Notes: generated from the sequence alone by a model not told the origin. A DNA stretch of 64,000 nucleotides from Chytriomyces cf. hyalinus JEL632 (GCA_025435555.1 JAIWWG010000003.1:620001-684000); one strand, 5' to 3'. Counted from the first letter of the stretch, positions 35,857 to 47,758 are shown. Program-made: numbers and translations.

Positions 35857-36653
35857 ATGCAAGTCGTTGCCGCCCTCCTCCTGTCCGCCGTTGCCGCCAT
35901 GGCCCAGTCCTCGGACACTTCTGTCGTCTCCGTCGCCCCATCCTCCTCTGCAGCTGCCTCCGCCGCCCCAACCTCTGCTGCCGCCGCACCACCAACCTCT
36001 GGCGGAGACACCTGCACCACCGCAAAGGGTGGTGTTATCTCCATCATCCAGCCCCTGGCCAACATGCCCCTTGCTGCCGGAAAGAACTTTGTGAGTCTTG
36101 CGCTTTTATTGCTCCTTCTCAACTATATGGGCGGACTGTTGGACTCAATGGCATGTTTTCCTCTTCTTGCTTCTTTTAGACCATCACATGGGACATCAAG
36201 AGCAAAAGCGATGAGGCTTTCAACACTGCCAGCATCGGATTTGAATTGCTCGTGAGTTGTTTTTTTTATCACTTTTATTATCTATTTTTGTTTGCTGCTG
36301 AACAAAGCAAGCGGACTTAAAAAAACCAGGATGCCTCAAACCCAAACAACGTTGTCGCCCTCACAACTCTCGTCGCCAACGCAAACGTTGCTGAAGGCCA
36401 AGTGACCACCATGATCCCACCCACCACCAAGATTGTCAAGTCTTACGCAGTCCGTTCGACATACCGTGACAATGGCAACTGGAGATACTGCTTCTCCCCA
36501 CAGTTTGCCATCACTGGACTCAATGCCGTCGTGAGCAGCTCTGCTGTTGCGTCTGTTGTGCCTACTGCTGCACCTGCTACTACGTCCAAGTCTGGTGCTG
36601 AGGTTGTGGTTGGATCTGCGTTTGTTGCCGTTGCGGCTCTCTTTGCATTCTAA
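35857..36653 (+). CDS. KRE9/KNH-like GPI-anchored wall protein, array member 2
   Basis: Exons 35857-36090, 36180-36251 and 36330-36653 (630 nt, 209 aa). Signal peptide MQVVAALLLSAVAAMAQ, then an Ala/Ser/Pro-rich stretch, GGVISIIQPLANMPL, TITWDIKSKSDEAF, DASNPNNVVAL, a RSTYRDNGNW segment and a tail ending in a hydrophobic VAVAALFAF typical of a GPI signal. Introns at the family positions: before the I-T-W strand and before D-A-x-N-P-N-N. Confidence 0.92.
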
Positions 36654-37241
36654 AAAAAGGAATGAAAAACGTGGGGGGATAAAAGGCACAAAACATTAGA
36701 GCGATGTCTTTTTTCCCTTTTTATTTTTTCTTTCACAATGCGCGATGTGTGTGAATATTCTTGTTCATTTCGCCCGTTTTTTGCGTTGTGTTTTGTTTGA
36801 TAGTTGTGTTTCTGGAGTGTCTAAAAGTAAAGAAGATAGATGCGTGCGCCATGAATATTCTCTTTTTGAACAAAGAAATAAAGAAATGAATGGAAGCGGA
36901 AGATAAATAAACGAAGATAAAAATAGATGAAGATAAAATAAATAAATATATGACAAATATAAAACAAGAGAAGATAAAATAAAGTAAATAAATGAGAGAC
37001 AGCAGACAACAGACACACAAACTGGCTTCACGTTCATCGTAACAACCAACCACGTGCGTAATAAGAAAGACACCAAAAACAAAACATAAAAAAAATAAAA
37101 AAAAAAGGGATCGAATTCAGCTTTTTAATCAAACGGTATGTGCCTTAAAAAGGGAAAAATTCCATCAGCGGCTCGGTTTCTCCTTTTTAAATTTAACCCA
37201 ATAAACCAACCAACCAACCAACCAACCAAATCAAGAGCAAA
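36654..37241. other. A/T-rich spacer in KRE9-like array
   Basis: Strongly A/T-biased with GATAAA/AATAAA-type repeats around 36890-36990 and a (CAAC)n microsatellite at about 37206-37229, just 5' of member 3. The long minus-strand frames here are composition artefacts of this A/T-rich sequence. Confidence 0.6.
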
Positions 37242-38007
37242 ATGCAGTTGACCCACTTTGTCGCCCTTGTCACTCTCGCTGTCTCCTCTGTCTCTGCCCA
37301 GTGCACTGGAAATCCAGGTGCCACATGCATGACCTCTGGAGGTTCATGGCTGTCCATCATCAACCCCAGCCAAGGATCCTCCTTCCAGGCTGGCCAAGAC
37401 TTGGTACCTTTTCTTAATACAAATCACTTGTTCTTGTTGCTCATCTGGGGGACATTCCAATAGGTCATCACTTGGGACGCATGCGGCACTGACGATGCCT
37501 TCAAATCCTCCACGATCCAGTTTGCTCTCGTGGTATGTCCTTGCTTTTTAATCAGCCTAAATGAGTGGTGAAAGAAACCCTAACAATGTGTCTGCCTCCT
37601 TCAAACTATGCCCCCCCCCCCCCCCATCCCTTCCAACTATTCGCATGAATCAGGACGCCAAAAACCCAAACAACATTGCCGACCTTGCTGGAGGCATCGG
37701 ATCCCTCGCTGGAACTCCCAAAGTTACTGACGGACAATTCAAGGTCAAGATCCCAGAAACCATCCCAGCCGGTGAAAAGTACTCCCTCAAGTCCATCTAC
37801 CGCGATGCTGCTGCCACAAAGTGGGTCAACTGCTTCGGTGTCACGTTCGCCATCTCCAACTCTGCCGCCGTTGTCCCCACCTCTGCTGGAAACGCAACCG
37901 TCTCGCAGACCCCTGCTGCCGCTGCCCCCACGTCCAAGTCTGGAGCTGCTGCATCCATTGTCGCTGCCGGCTCAGCAGCTGTGATTGCGGGAGTGTTTGC
38001 CCTTTAA
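37242..38007 (+). CDS. KRE9/KNH-like GPI-anchored wall protein, array member 3
   Basis: Exons 37242-37403, 37464-37532 and 37654-38007 (585 nt, 194 aa). Signal peptide MQLTHFVALVTLAVSSVSAQ, a short Cys-containing segment (CTGNPGATCMTSGG), SWLSIINPSQG, VITWDACGTDDAF, DAKNPNNIADL, YSLKSIYRDAAATKW and a Ser/Ala-rich tail with a hydrophobic end. Intron 2 contains a run of C (37611-37625). Confidence 0.92.
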
Positions 38008-38432
38008 GCTGTTGTATCGTGATTATTAATCTTATTCGGCCCCATTGCGTTTCCTTTTCTTGTTGTTTTCCATACTGCTTGGTTGGGGGACTATTTCTGT
38101 TCGTTGGGCATCTTTACATAAACTAGATGCTGTTAGAGATACAAGACATTTGGGTGTGTTGAGCAGATCAGATATAGGTACCCCCTCTGATGCCATGACC
38201 TTTGCCGTCCCAGACCCTGCTCCTTGACATGTTCCCCAGGTGGCCAGCAGCAAACACAGCACTGCAGTTCCAAGCGCTTAAACCTCCTCCAAAAGTGGCG
38301 TGGCATCTCCGTCCCAAGCGTCCATAATCACTACTGGTCGGGAGAAAATGCATATAAATTGAAAATCGAAAACGCTGCTCAATCGGCATTTCAAACCTTT
38401 TTTGTGCTCATTCTTACACACACCTTCAAACC
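38008..38432. other. Spacer between array members 3 and 4
   Basis: No gene seen. It contains a TATA element at 38353-38359, about 80 bp before the ATG of member 4. Confidence 0.55.
38353..38359 (+). promoter_or_regulatory. TATA box of array member 4
   Basis: TATAAAT about 75-80 bp upstream of the ATG at 38433. It leaves no room for an upstream coding exon, which matters for the missing signal peptide of this member. Confidence 0.5.
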
Positions 38433-39120
38433 ATGGCTGCCACCTCTGTCGTCACCCAAGTCGGATGCACCTCCTCCACCGGTGCCTCCATCTCAATCAT
38501 CATGCCCCAGAGCGGCCAATCCTACGCAACTGGAGACAAGATCGTGAGTCTGCTTTGCTATTCCAACCTTTTCAAGCGTGCTTATAAACCTCCCTCCTCT
38601 CTCTCCACCCCATCCATCAGCAAGTCGTCTGGAACATTCTGAACCCAAACCCAGAGTTTCTCAACGTCACACTCGCTTTCAGCATTGCCGTAAGTCTTTT
38701 TTGGGTTGGAGCCACCAAAAAAAGCCTCATATAACGCGTTTTATACATCAGAACGCTGCCAACCCAAACAATGTGATTGCCCTCACCAACGGTGCACTCG
38801 TCACGGCAAACCCCGTCAAAGTATCTGACGGGCTTTTGATTAGCACAGTCCCATCCGTCCCAGCAGGCGCCAAATACACCGTCTCTGCCCGCTTCAAGGA
38901 CATTGGACCTACTTCAAACTGGTTGCAATGCTTTTCACCGTCGTTTGCTATTGCAGTGGGATCCGTCGTCGCGCCGCCCACGACAGGTGCTGTTCCAGCT
39001 GCAACGAGTGGAGTTGCGAGTGTGGCGCCGGTGACACCAGTGGCTAGCAAGTCGAGTGGTGCAGTGCAGGTGTTGACGGGTGTGTTTGGAGTGTTGGCAT
39101 CGGCTGTGTTCCTGCTGTGA
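38433..39120 (+). CDS. KRE9/KNH-like wall protein, array member 4, no visible signal peptide
   Basis: Exons 38433-38543, 38621-38689 and 38752-39120 (549 nt, 182 aa). The domain is intact: GASISIIMPQSG, QVVWNILNPNPEF, NAANPNNVIAL, YTVSARFKD, and a tail ending in a hydrophobic segment like the other members. The start MAATSVVTQVGCTSS has no hydrophobic leader, and upstream in-frame codons do not supply one. Either the signal peptide was lost, or the mRNA starts elsewhere. Confidence 0.85.
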
Positions 39121-39471
39121 TTTGTGGTTTTTATTTTTTTCCGTCTTGGTGACCGTTTCCCCCTATGCTGAGTATTATTATTGCAAATAAAATCAAAAGA
39201 CAAAAGAAACCTCAAAATTCCGAATGACCGCTCAATCAGGTGTGGCGATTGGGTGGCTCTGATCAATCGAATGTGTTCTCCTTCTCTTTGGAGTGGGTCT
39301 GACAGCGATGTGTGTGTACAATAGTTGCCAGCAAGCAGTGCCATGCTGCCATGCAACCCCACGTCACGGTTTGAACTCGTCAGACACGCTTTGTAATTAC
39401 CACTTTAAATCCGGCTCCCCTTAAGCAAGCGAATATATTTTAAATAAAAAAATAAAACCTGTCAAAAAAAG
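39121..39471. other. Spacer between array members 4 and 5
   Basis: AATAAA at about 39186 for member 4; no gene seen. Confidence 0.55.
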
Positions 39472-40210
39472 ATGCACTTCTCCAGTTCATACCTCATTGC
39501 CGCCGCCGCAACCCTCATCAGCTCCGTGTCTGCAGCTGGATGTCTCAGCTTCTCTGGATCGTCCATGGTCATCATCAGTCCAGCCCAGGGACAGGTGTAC
39601 AATGTGGGAGACTCTATGGTGAGAGTGGGACCTCTTTGAATAACCCTTTTTGCGACAAGCTTTCCAGCTGCTAAACTTCGCGTGTTGGTTGCAGAGAATC
39701 ATTTGGAACGTTGAGAACCCAACCGACACATTCAACGACCTGAGCGTGACGCTGTCACTCTCCGTACGTATTTTTTTTTTTTTTTTAATATCCGGGGTTG
39801 TGAAGTGACAAAAAAACAAACACAAGGACTCCAAAAACCCAAACAACGCCGTCACTGTCACAGGCGGCGAACTCGGCAACAATAAACCATTCCCAGTCAA
39901 GAACGGTGAAGCCACGGTCTCGGTCCCCAATATCCCCAGTGGAACAAAGTACAGTGTCAAGGCCACGTACAGAGACGTGGATGATGCCAAGACTTGGACG
40001 CAGTGTTACAGTCCCGTGTTTACCATCAATAATGGCGCGGCGCCTGCTGTTGTGACTGGTACCGCTGCTGCTGCACCGAGCGCCAGTTCCGGGCCATCCG
40101 CGAATGTGGCTTCGGTGTCTGTACTGCCCACCAAAGGTTCTAGCGCCATGCTGAATGCAGCTGCTTCCACGTTTGCAGCTGTCGTTGCTGCCGCCGCGAT
40201 CATGCTTTAA
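39472..40210 (+). CDS. KRE9/KNH-like GPI-anchored wall protein, array member 5
   Basis: Exons 39472-39618, 39695-39763 and 39827-40210 (600 nt, 199 aa). Signal peptide MHFSSSYLIAAAATLISSVS, then SSMVIISPAQG, RIIWNVENPTDTF, DSKNPNNAVTV, YSVKATYRDVDD, a TWTQCYSP strand and an Ala/Ser-rich tail ending VVAAAAIML. The third exon follows a CACAAG acceptor. Same intron positions as members 2-4. Confidence 0.92.
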
Positions 40211-40909
40211 AAAAAAAGCTACCCGTACTCAACTTGAAATGAACCTCATTCTCACAACAAACATTTCAGTTGATTTGAAATTTAAGTGAAGAAATTTTCA
40301 GTGCCCAAAACGAATTTAAATAAAAAATTAAACTTGACAAAACCGCAGAACGCGAGGAACGGACTATTTTAAAAGAAGGGCGACACTAAAGCATCGACGT
40401 CAAACAGAGCCACTGCATGCCGCTTTCAAGAAACACACGCGCACGTTCCTGCACTGTTCAAGCTGAGAGGTTGAAAAACAAAACAGCTTTCATAAATACC
40501 TATCCCATGTATGATTGATTTGATCACCAATTGTCGTTTTCCGTTTCAAGAGGAACCCGCCCGACTCGCTCTCGCTCTCGCGCAATGCACATTACATCTT
40601 ATTATGGCTCAGCCAGTTGAATTTAACCTCAATGCAAGCTTCCTTTATGAACTGTGCTTCACGCGTGTGTTGTCGATATAGCTGCGACAAGAATCCCAGA
40701 GATTCCTGCAGTTGCGCAATGGACCGCAAAGCCTCTGCACACGACAAAGTCCATATGCCAAAATATACGCCAAACCAGGAGATTTTACAGTTTAAAAAAA
40801 ACGGAGATATAAACCCATGTTAAAATATCCACTGAACCCGTTAAAAATTCAATCATTTTCCCCCCCCGAACTCCGCCACAACGCTCACATAAAACCTGCA
40901 CACCCAACC
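40211..40909. other. Promoter region of the bZIP gene
   Basis: About 700 bp, no gene recognised. A short CTCGCT repeat lies at 40566-40580. ATATAAAC at about 40806-40813 is a possible TATA element about 100 bp upstream of the ATG. Confidence 0.5.
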
Positions 40910-42487
40910 ATGATGATGGAGCCTGATCAGTACCACGGCATCTGCGAATATGGGATCTATCAAGACAGTACCTCCAGCAGCACACCCAGAGCCGACTCCA
41001 AGCGCAAGTCGGACGACGAATCTGATCATTTGCCTAAAGAAAAGAAACGTGCCGGGAGAAAGCCTGCCACCAATGAGGCACCAACAAAGAGGATCGCTCA
41101 GCTGCGGGCAAACACAAAGGCCTTCCGTGAGAGGAAAGAGAAGTGAGAGAGCCATGAGACACCTTTTTTTTTTTTTTTTTTTGCCTTTACTTGGCATTCA
41201 GGCGTTTTTTAACCGATCCTGTCCCTCTCTCCTTCGATTATTTCAGATATGTTAAGGATCTCGAGGCTGCCGTGGCTGCCTTCAGAGAAGGCGGAGCCGA
41301 CGAAGAGACGAAACTGCTGCGCAAGCGTGTTTCAGAGCTTGAACAGGAGAACGAAAAACTACGAAGCCAGGCCCAGTTTACATTCGGACTGGGTCTAGAT
41401 CTAGCCGCAGCTACACCTATAGACACTCTTCAGCAACCGATCTTGTCCAACTGGGCCTTGCCAGGCTCGAATGCCCCCACTGCTCCGTTGAGCTTTCACA
41501 CGCCGCTCGCAACAACTTCACCTGCGTCATCTGGCATTGCATCGATATCGCCGCAACTGTTTTCAATCGACTCACTGTTTCTCCCCGCCGAGCATATGAT
41601 TACTTTGCAGTACGACACGTTTGCAGACACGCACCGAGACTTGAACCTAGATTTGTTACTGCAAGGCACCGGCCAAGGCGCCGACAACTCTCTCTTCCCA
41701 TACGGCGACCCAACTGGACTCCTCGCAATTCTCAACCAACCACTCCCGATTCCACCCACAGCCATGGAAATCATTGAGCCCCATTTCGCTGGCCTTAAAA
41801 AGGCGCTCATGCGTGTCGCGCTGCTGTTTGACAAACAAACACTGATCGAAACATTGGTTATGCAGTTTGTGGTATGTCATGGGAACGGAAAACACAAAAA
41901 AATTGTTCATTCTAAAAAATCGCACACACAGCGATTCACAGAATTCGGTACAAACGAAGTGAATCCATACAACTGCCGCGTGACACTCGCACGGCTGAAG
42001 GCAAACTACAAACGCGTGCTCCTCGCAGCCGAGCCGGACCCGAAACAGTGCAACCACGTGCGCGACACGGTGGAAGCGTTCAAGAACGTGTATATTCCCG
42101 ATTTTTCGCGCTTTGAGCACGAATTTGGTGGGAGTGATGAGCTGTTTGATCATGTGGCTGTGTCGTTTAAGCGGATCAAGTCATTTGCTGCGGATGGAAT
42201 GCATGCAAATGTGGATGAGTTGTTTGCGTTGTATACTGTGAGTCGGCATGTTTTTTCATTGTCGATTTTTTCGAAAGGAAAAAAAAAACAGGTCGCTGAA
42301 GTCTGCTGTCTTTTTGTTTTTCCCTCCCCCACAGACTGTGGTTGAAACTCAACGGGCTACAGTAACTCAGCAACTGGCAATGCGCAGTCTGGAAACGAAA
42401 CTTCAGACAGCTTGCCAAAACTCACCCAGAGACTTGCACGTTTACATGAACGTGATTGAGGCACTGCGGGATACATTTGAACTTTGA
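40910..42487 (+). CDS. Yap/Pap1-type bZIP transcription factor
   Basis: Nuclear DNA-binding regulator of the AP-1-like fungal class, often involved in oxidative or drug stress. Exons 40910-41142, 41247-41871, 41932-42237 and 42335-42487 (1317 nt, 438 aa). The basic region RIAQLRANTKAFRERKEK is joined across intron 1 to YVKDLEAAV, and a leucine zipper with LLRKRVSELEQENEKLRSQ follows. The first Asn of the usual NRAAQRAFRERK core is replaced (LRANTKAFRER), which could alter site preference. The C-terminal 250 residues are helical without a recognised Cys-rich domain. Confidence 0.92.
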
Positions 42488-42745
42488 AAAACCTTAAACG
42501 CGCAAAGACGGAGTAGTCTCCTTTTTTCCACGCGTCGTGTTCCTTTTTTAATCCTTTCCCCCTTTTTTCTCAACAAGTCCCCATTCATGGCTTAACAGAA
42601 GAAGTATTTTTCATTAAACAAAAAATCAAGCATTTCCTTCACACCATTCTGGATTATTTACGATTAGTCAAGGGTACCTTTTAATTCTACTATGCAAGAA
42701 AAGGAAAAAGGTATAATTCGATGTTGCGTATACGGGGTGTGCATA

Positions 42746-44593
42746 TTAGTAGCACCTGCCTCTGCTGCTGGTTCGCGAACTAATCTGATCGTTGCGTGTG
42801 TTGCTCCAGTATTCATCATCTCCATGCCCATTCAGACTCTCAACGCACACGAGCGGGAACATTCCCCTTTTGCCGGATCCAACCACAGTTCCAATTGCCC
42901 AGTTGTCTAGAATTACCAAAAAACGTTCGAAAATGCATCAACAGCCAGAAAAAAGAACCAAAAGAGCAAAACGCGTTACCGTCAAACTCTTGTAAAACAC
43001 ACACGCTCTGTCCAACCACCAAATCCAGCTCATCCTCCATCTGCGCATCATATTCATAAATAACCCGCCTCACAAACATTGCATCATCCATGTTGAAACC
43101 TTGCCTGCCACCGCAATCCTCATACACAGGCGATGGCGGATCAACAAACGATGAATCCATGCGCCCATACGCGCTGTAAATGCTGTAAATCGTGCTATTT
43201 CGCGAGTATTTTGCAGACTGAATCGCTGCATGATGATGGTCTGGCTGTGGAATGTCGGGGTCAGCTGCGTAACTTGCCCGGCGTCGGGTTCCAGCATGGG
43301 TGTTTGTGTCAGGCACAACTGCGGCGTCTGGTTGTTGATGTGTTTTGAAAGGGTTTTCAGAGACACATGCGAGTGGGAACGCGCCTTGCTGCTTCGAGTC
43401 CATGCAAATGCCGTGGCCCCAGCTGAAAAAGAAAAACCAACGTTTTAGTTTTTGTGTGAAAAGAAAAAAAAACAAATAAAAAAGGGAAATCCTTACCCGT
43501 CTTTAAATTGATCAACGACAAGAACTTTCTGGCCAGGATAAATTGACAACTCATCTGCCATGCGCGCTGTGTATGGATAGACTCCAATCATGATATGGCT
43601 GCCTTGTGGCACTTCCTGCAGCTGTCTTCGCTTTGAAGGAGCTGATACCAACACTGGGGCACGTGAAGGTGGAAACTCTACGTGTTGTATAAACTGCGAA
43701 GACGGTGCCAGTGACATTTGTTTGTTTGAAGAATTGGATCCAACGGAATCTGCAACTGCGCTGATTCGGTTGCGTGCCTTGTTGTGGCCACGAATTGTAG
43801 CAAGGTATCCTGCAACCATCAACACAAACGCGGCGCCTGTCATGACGCTTCCTAGTACAACTGCAGGTGCCCACGGTGTTGCCATCACTGCGGTGTTGGG
43901 GACAACATTGTCGGGTACTGGCACGACATCCGAGGTATTCGCCATGGGTGCTTGCACAAGAGAAAGCATTGGATAAACTGCAGTATTGTTGACGTACGGT
44001 ACAGTTGTGACATGTGAATGGCAGCAAGGGTCGGCCCAGTTGACTGCGCAATGATTTTCAAATTTTGCGACACTTGTGAATCCACATGTTTTTGCTTCGA
44101 ATGGTAAAGCTACCAGACATGATCCGTAGTTGTATTTGTCAAGCGCGAGCTGGTGCTGCCTGCACGCGTCCCTCTTTGCTTCAATCCGTGCCGCAGTCAC
44201 ATCAGACACTTTCGGACACACAGCGTCATCCTGTATGAGTTCTGCATACGTTTCAACAGCAATAGAGCATTCATTTGGGCACGGCAACGGTCCATGTGAT
44301 GTCATTTGCCATCTGGGGCTTGAAGGCGCACAACCGGCGTTGATGGCGTCAAAGACTAGCCTTGAGCATGCGAGGAGAGTCTGATGCCTCAATGATGATA
44401 TTCTCTCGTCTAGCCCTGAGCCGGCTTTGCAGCCGTGCTCAAGGTCTGTATATGAGGATTGCGTTTGCATCTGCTTTGAGAGTTGCGCCAGGCCGTTCAT
44501 ATCGGACAGACCCGAGTGCAAGATGTGGACGGGGAATCCTTCAAACTGAGGGCCACAGACGCTGGTAGCATCGAGGAGAAAGCATGTGGACAT
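42746..44593 (-). CDS. Single-pass membrane protein with two C-terminal SH3 domains
   Basis: Exons 44593-43497, 43422-42980 and 42906-42746 (1701 nt, 566 aa). The N-terminal 240 residues are Cys-rich and probably extracellular; one TM helix follows (VVLGSVMTGAAFVLMVAGYL), then a Ser-rich cytosolic linker and two SH3 domains. SH3-1 contains GVYPYTARMADELSI and DGWGHGICM, ending GAFPLACV; SH3-2 contains YEYDAQMEDELDLVVGQ and NWAIGTVV, ending GMFPLVCV. An intron splits each SH3 domain before its Trp motif. Layout resembles fungal surface sensors such as Fus1-type proteins; no ortholog is claimed. No strong signal peptide at the N-terminus. Confidence 0.85.
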
Positions 44594-44850
44594 GTAGTGG
44601 ATGGAAGTTGCTTTTTAGTGAAGGCTGGGTTTGACAGCTGAGACTCAATTTTTTGACAGTTTTTTGCGAATAAATTTTGTGAAGCAGTCAAAGAAAATTT
44701 CATTGATACAACGGACGGTTCTGAAAAATCATAATGAAGTAACCGCATTAATCGTACTTGGGAAGCACGCGCTTATTGGTCGCCGGGAAAATGATGAACC
44801 CGGAAGCAGAGCGAGTTGAGAGGTTCCTTCAGTTTATTCACAGTCGCGCT

Positions 44851-46358
44851 TCAATCCTTCTTCGCATGCTCCGTCGAAGGACTGCTATCCACAGCCGCCC
44901 TTTTGCCGCTGCCACTGGCCATGCCTTGTCCAACGATACCCTCGCCAATCTTGCGATTGTAACTCAGCACACTACTTCCCTCGTCCAACACAAACACTTC
45001 TCCAGAATGGATCTCGTCCGACACAATCCGCGCTTCAAACTCAACTCGAAACTGCTTAAAAAAACGTTCAAAGTCCATCACTGTCAAGGACTCGTTTTGC
45101 GACGTCCAACGAGATTCAAAGGAATCAAAAATAAAGCCTGAGGAGAGAATGTAAAGTATGGTGAGAACGCGCGTTCTCAAAATCCAAAATCAAGCGAAAA
45201 ACTCACAATAAAGCTCATGGTAAATGTCTTTGGAAACGCCGTACTTGTAAAAGAACTTTTGCAACAGGCGCTGTCGATGCATGGACAGCACAAATGATGA
45301 AATGTTGATTCCAACAATCGCCATGGAAAACCAGGCTTTTGGATGGTGGGAGTTTGCCAACACACGTTGAAATGAGTCTGGATGGGTTCGCGCGTAATAA
45401 ATTAAATTTTCCAGGCCAAGGATGCCTGAAAACAAGCAATATGATCAGTCTCGCAAACTAAACCAAGAGAGGCAAGTACACGCTGAACAAGGGGGCCCTC
45501 ACCCATGCCACGAAAGTCAGTTGCGGGATCGTCCCCTTGAAAGCCAAGAAACTGCCATTGCTTCGAATTCCTCTGAAACAGTTGTTCATGTGGCATTGCG
45601 CATTCCCAGAAATCTGTCAGCATCTTTTCATGCGTTTTGGAGTTTGTATCGTATTTCGTTGCGGCCAGTTCATTCAGTTTGTGCAGTAATTTGAACGAAT
45701 TGGAGATGATTTTGATGCTTTGTTTGAGGAGGGTGGCTTCCGGGCTGTCAAAGGGGAAGCGTATTTGTTTAGCAATGCATTTGGACGAGGGAATGTGTAA
45801 TCTGCACCTGATTTCCCGAAACAGTTTTTTGGCGAGGATCCGTTTAATGTATGCATCAGAGGTATTCTTCTGGTCTGATTCAATGTATCTGCGCTCAACC
45901 TGCGCAAATTACCGAAAGCATTTAGCCTGATCCCACGTGTGTGAGTACTGATTGAGCTTACCAACAGCATTTTGGAATAGAGAAGGCTCTGATCTGTTTC
46001 ACACGCAATGCGCATTAGATTCACACTTTGAAGAACACAGTAAAAAACAAGGTCACCAATGCGATAGAGCAGCCTGTGCGCTGATGGAACATATGCGCTG
46101 TCAGTCGCAGTAAGTGGCTTTGAATATATTGAAACTATGCGCAGCAGCTCCGACGTATGCGAAAAGTATCTGACAACGGCCTTTGTCTTTTTGTAGAGAT
46201 ACAAGAGAATCGACTGGGGGGGTGTGCATATTTTTTTTCGTGTCGAAGTCAGTGTGCGTTTGGAGTTCGAAGAGTCAAAAGGGGCTTACGCTTGAGCAAA
46301 TGACAGACATGATCCTGAGCGCGTGCTTTGTGCCGCCGTCAATCATCCAGAAGCTCAT
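44851..46358 (-). CDS. ELMO-domain protein (ELMOD-like ARF-family GAP)
   Basis: Predicted GTPase-activating protein for ARF/ARL GTPases. Exons 46358-46290, 46213-45962, 45899-45503, 45425-45207 and 45137-44851 (1224 nt, 407 aa). Core motif WQFLGFQGDDPATDFRGM is joined across an intron to GILGLENLIYYA, followed by SMAIVGINISSFVLSM, as in ELMOD1/2; the Arg of DFRGMG is the catalytic candidate. The 80-residue C-terminal extension beyond the domain is polar. The first exon is short and its ATG (46358) is the only in-frame one, so the start is less certain than the rest. Confidence 0.9.
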
Positions 46359-46478
46359 GGGTGGTGTTCAAGTGGGTGAGACTCCGATATTTACTTTATT
46401 TATATTTCCTGAATCTGCAACAACCATTCGTGCCAAGAATGCTAACAGAAAGCTCAACCGCATCTCTAGCTGAATGCT

Positions 46479-47758
46479 TCACACTGCCGTTGCCGCCATT
46501 TGAACAATGACATCACTCAGATCATGCGCAAAATCCGTGGGCACAGTTTGTTCCAGATACTTTTTAACAATCCGCAAAGATTCCAAGTCATTCGCCGTTT
46601 CAGCAAATTTCAAAAAAAGCTTGACAGCGTCCACTTTGCTCAGATCCAGTGCCATCCTTACTGCTCGATAATCATTTGACGCGAGCGAGACACGTGCATC
46701 GTTCAACAAAAGACGGGTGACCTTGCAACTATAGTTCCTCACACTTTCCACCAGGAGCGCGTTGTCTTGGTAGTTTGGGTCTACTCCTGGTTCAAGCAAG
46801 AGACGCGCAGTAAAGTCTTCAGGTTGCCCAATGAATCCGAGACGATACATAGGTTCTTCCTACAGCCCACAATCTCAATCGAGGGCAAAATTCAAAACGT
46901 TGGGTGAAACGCCATGTTGGATCAAGAGTGCGGAAATAGGCAGATTCTTTTGGCTGACAGATCGTTCCAGCGCGTTGTCCCTGCCTTGAAGAGTTGCGCG
47001 GCCAGGTTGCGCATTTAGGAGAGTTTGAACACACAGTAGTTGCTTTCCACCCGTCGCGGACAATAATGCGTTGTCGAGGGACAGCGGCTCCTCAACTCCA
47101 GTCTCGCATGTGATCAACCATGATACGAGTTCTGCGCGGCCCGTAAAGGATGCATGAGTGAGCGCAGCCAATAACGGCGCGTTACTTGCACCAAACAAAC
47201 GATTTGAGATGACGTAATCAAGAGTGAATCTATGGTTCTTCCTGCCAAAGTACTTGAAAGCGTTGGCCCAGTTGATGTTATGGCCAGAGTCCAGTGACTG
47301 TACGATTCGCAGCGTCCTATCAGCCGCGTATAAAGCCATGCTGAATCTATCAATCTGTGAAGCCATCACAAACAATGCAGCTTGGTACGCGAAGGGCGGA
47401 TTGTCTCGCTGCTCTGGCTGCACTGCCAACACATTTGGTCGTAAACCCAGGAAGGCCAAGATCTCCTCATCGTCTCGCGTCCCTGCCTGCACGGCCAAGT
47501 CGTTCACTTGTGCTTTCAGGTGGTGCCAGAGGGCCTTATCGCACGTATTCAGCGACTACTGATGGACAAGTCCAAGTATATCGCCGCCCAGTCTTTGGGC
47601 AACTGAAAGCGTCTCCGGTAATGGGCCAAAGCAAACGTAATGTCGCCATTGAGGGTCCTCGCAAACGTTCGACACGTCAGCGCCAGCTTGATCAGGTCGC
47701 CGCCGATCTCAGTGCGTAGCAGGATGGTGTGCAAGACTTCAATCGGCAGTTTGTCCAT
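46479..47758 (-). CDS. F-box protein with degenerate ankyrin-type repeats (exon structure unresolved)
   Basis: The N-terminus MDKLPIEVLHTILLRTE with LIKLALTCRTFAR fits an F-box, which links substrates to SCF ubiquitin ligases. The following 350 residues show ankyrin-like units such as ALTHASFTGRAELVSWL and LLLEPGVDPNYQDNALL. Three open segments (47758-47549, 47507-46875, 46850-46479) must be joined. The last two join well by a 51-bp intron (GTTTCA...TAG, phase 0). I found no clean splice between the first two, so a frameshift or unusual junction is possible. Confidence 0.6.

Noticed and set aside
36733-37082. Minus-strand hydrophobic open frames
   Set aside because: Translate from an A/T-rich simple-sequence spacer in the KRE9-like array; Phe/Leu/Ile runs reflect composition only.
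37201-37232. CRISPR-like or minisatellite array
   Set aside because: Only a short CAAC microsatellite; no spacers.
47507-47560. A conventional intron joining the F-box exon to the ankyrin part
   Set aside because: No GT...AG pair of normal length keeps both frames; reported as unresolved instead of forcing a junction.
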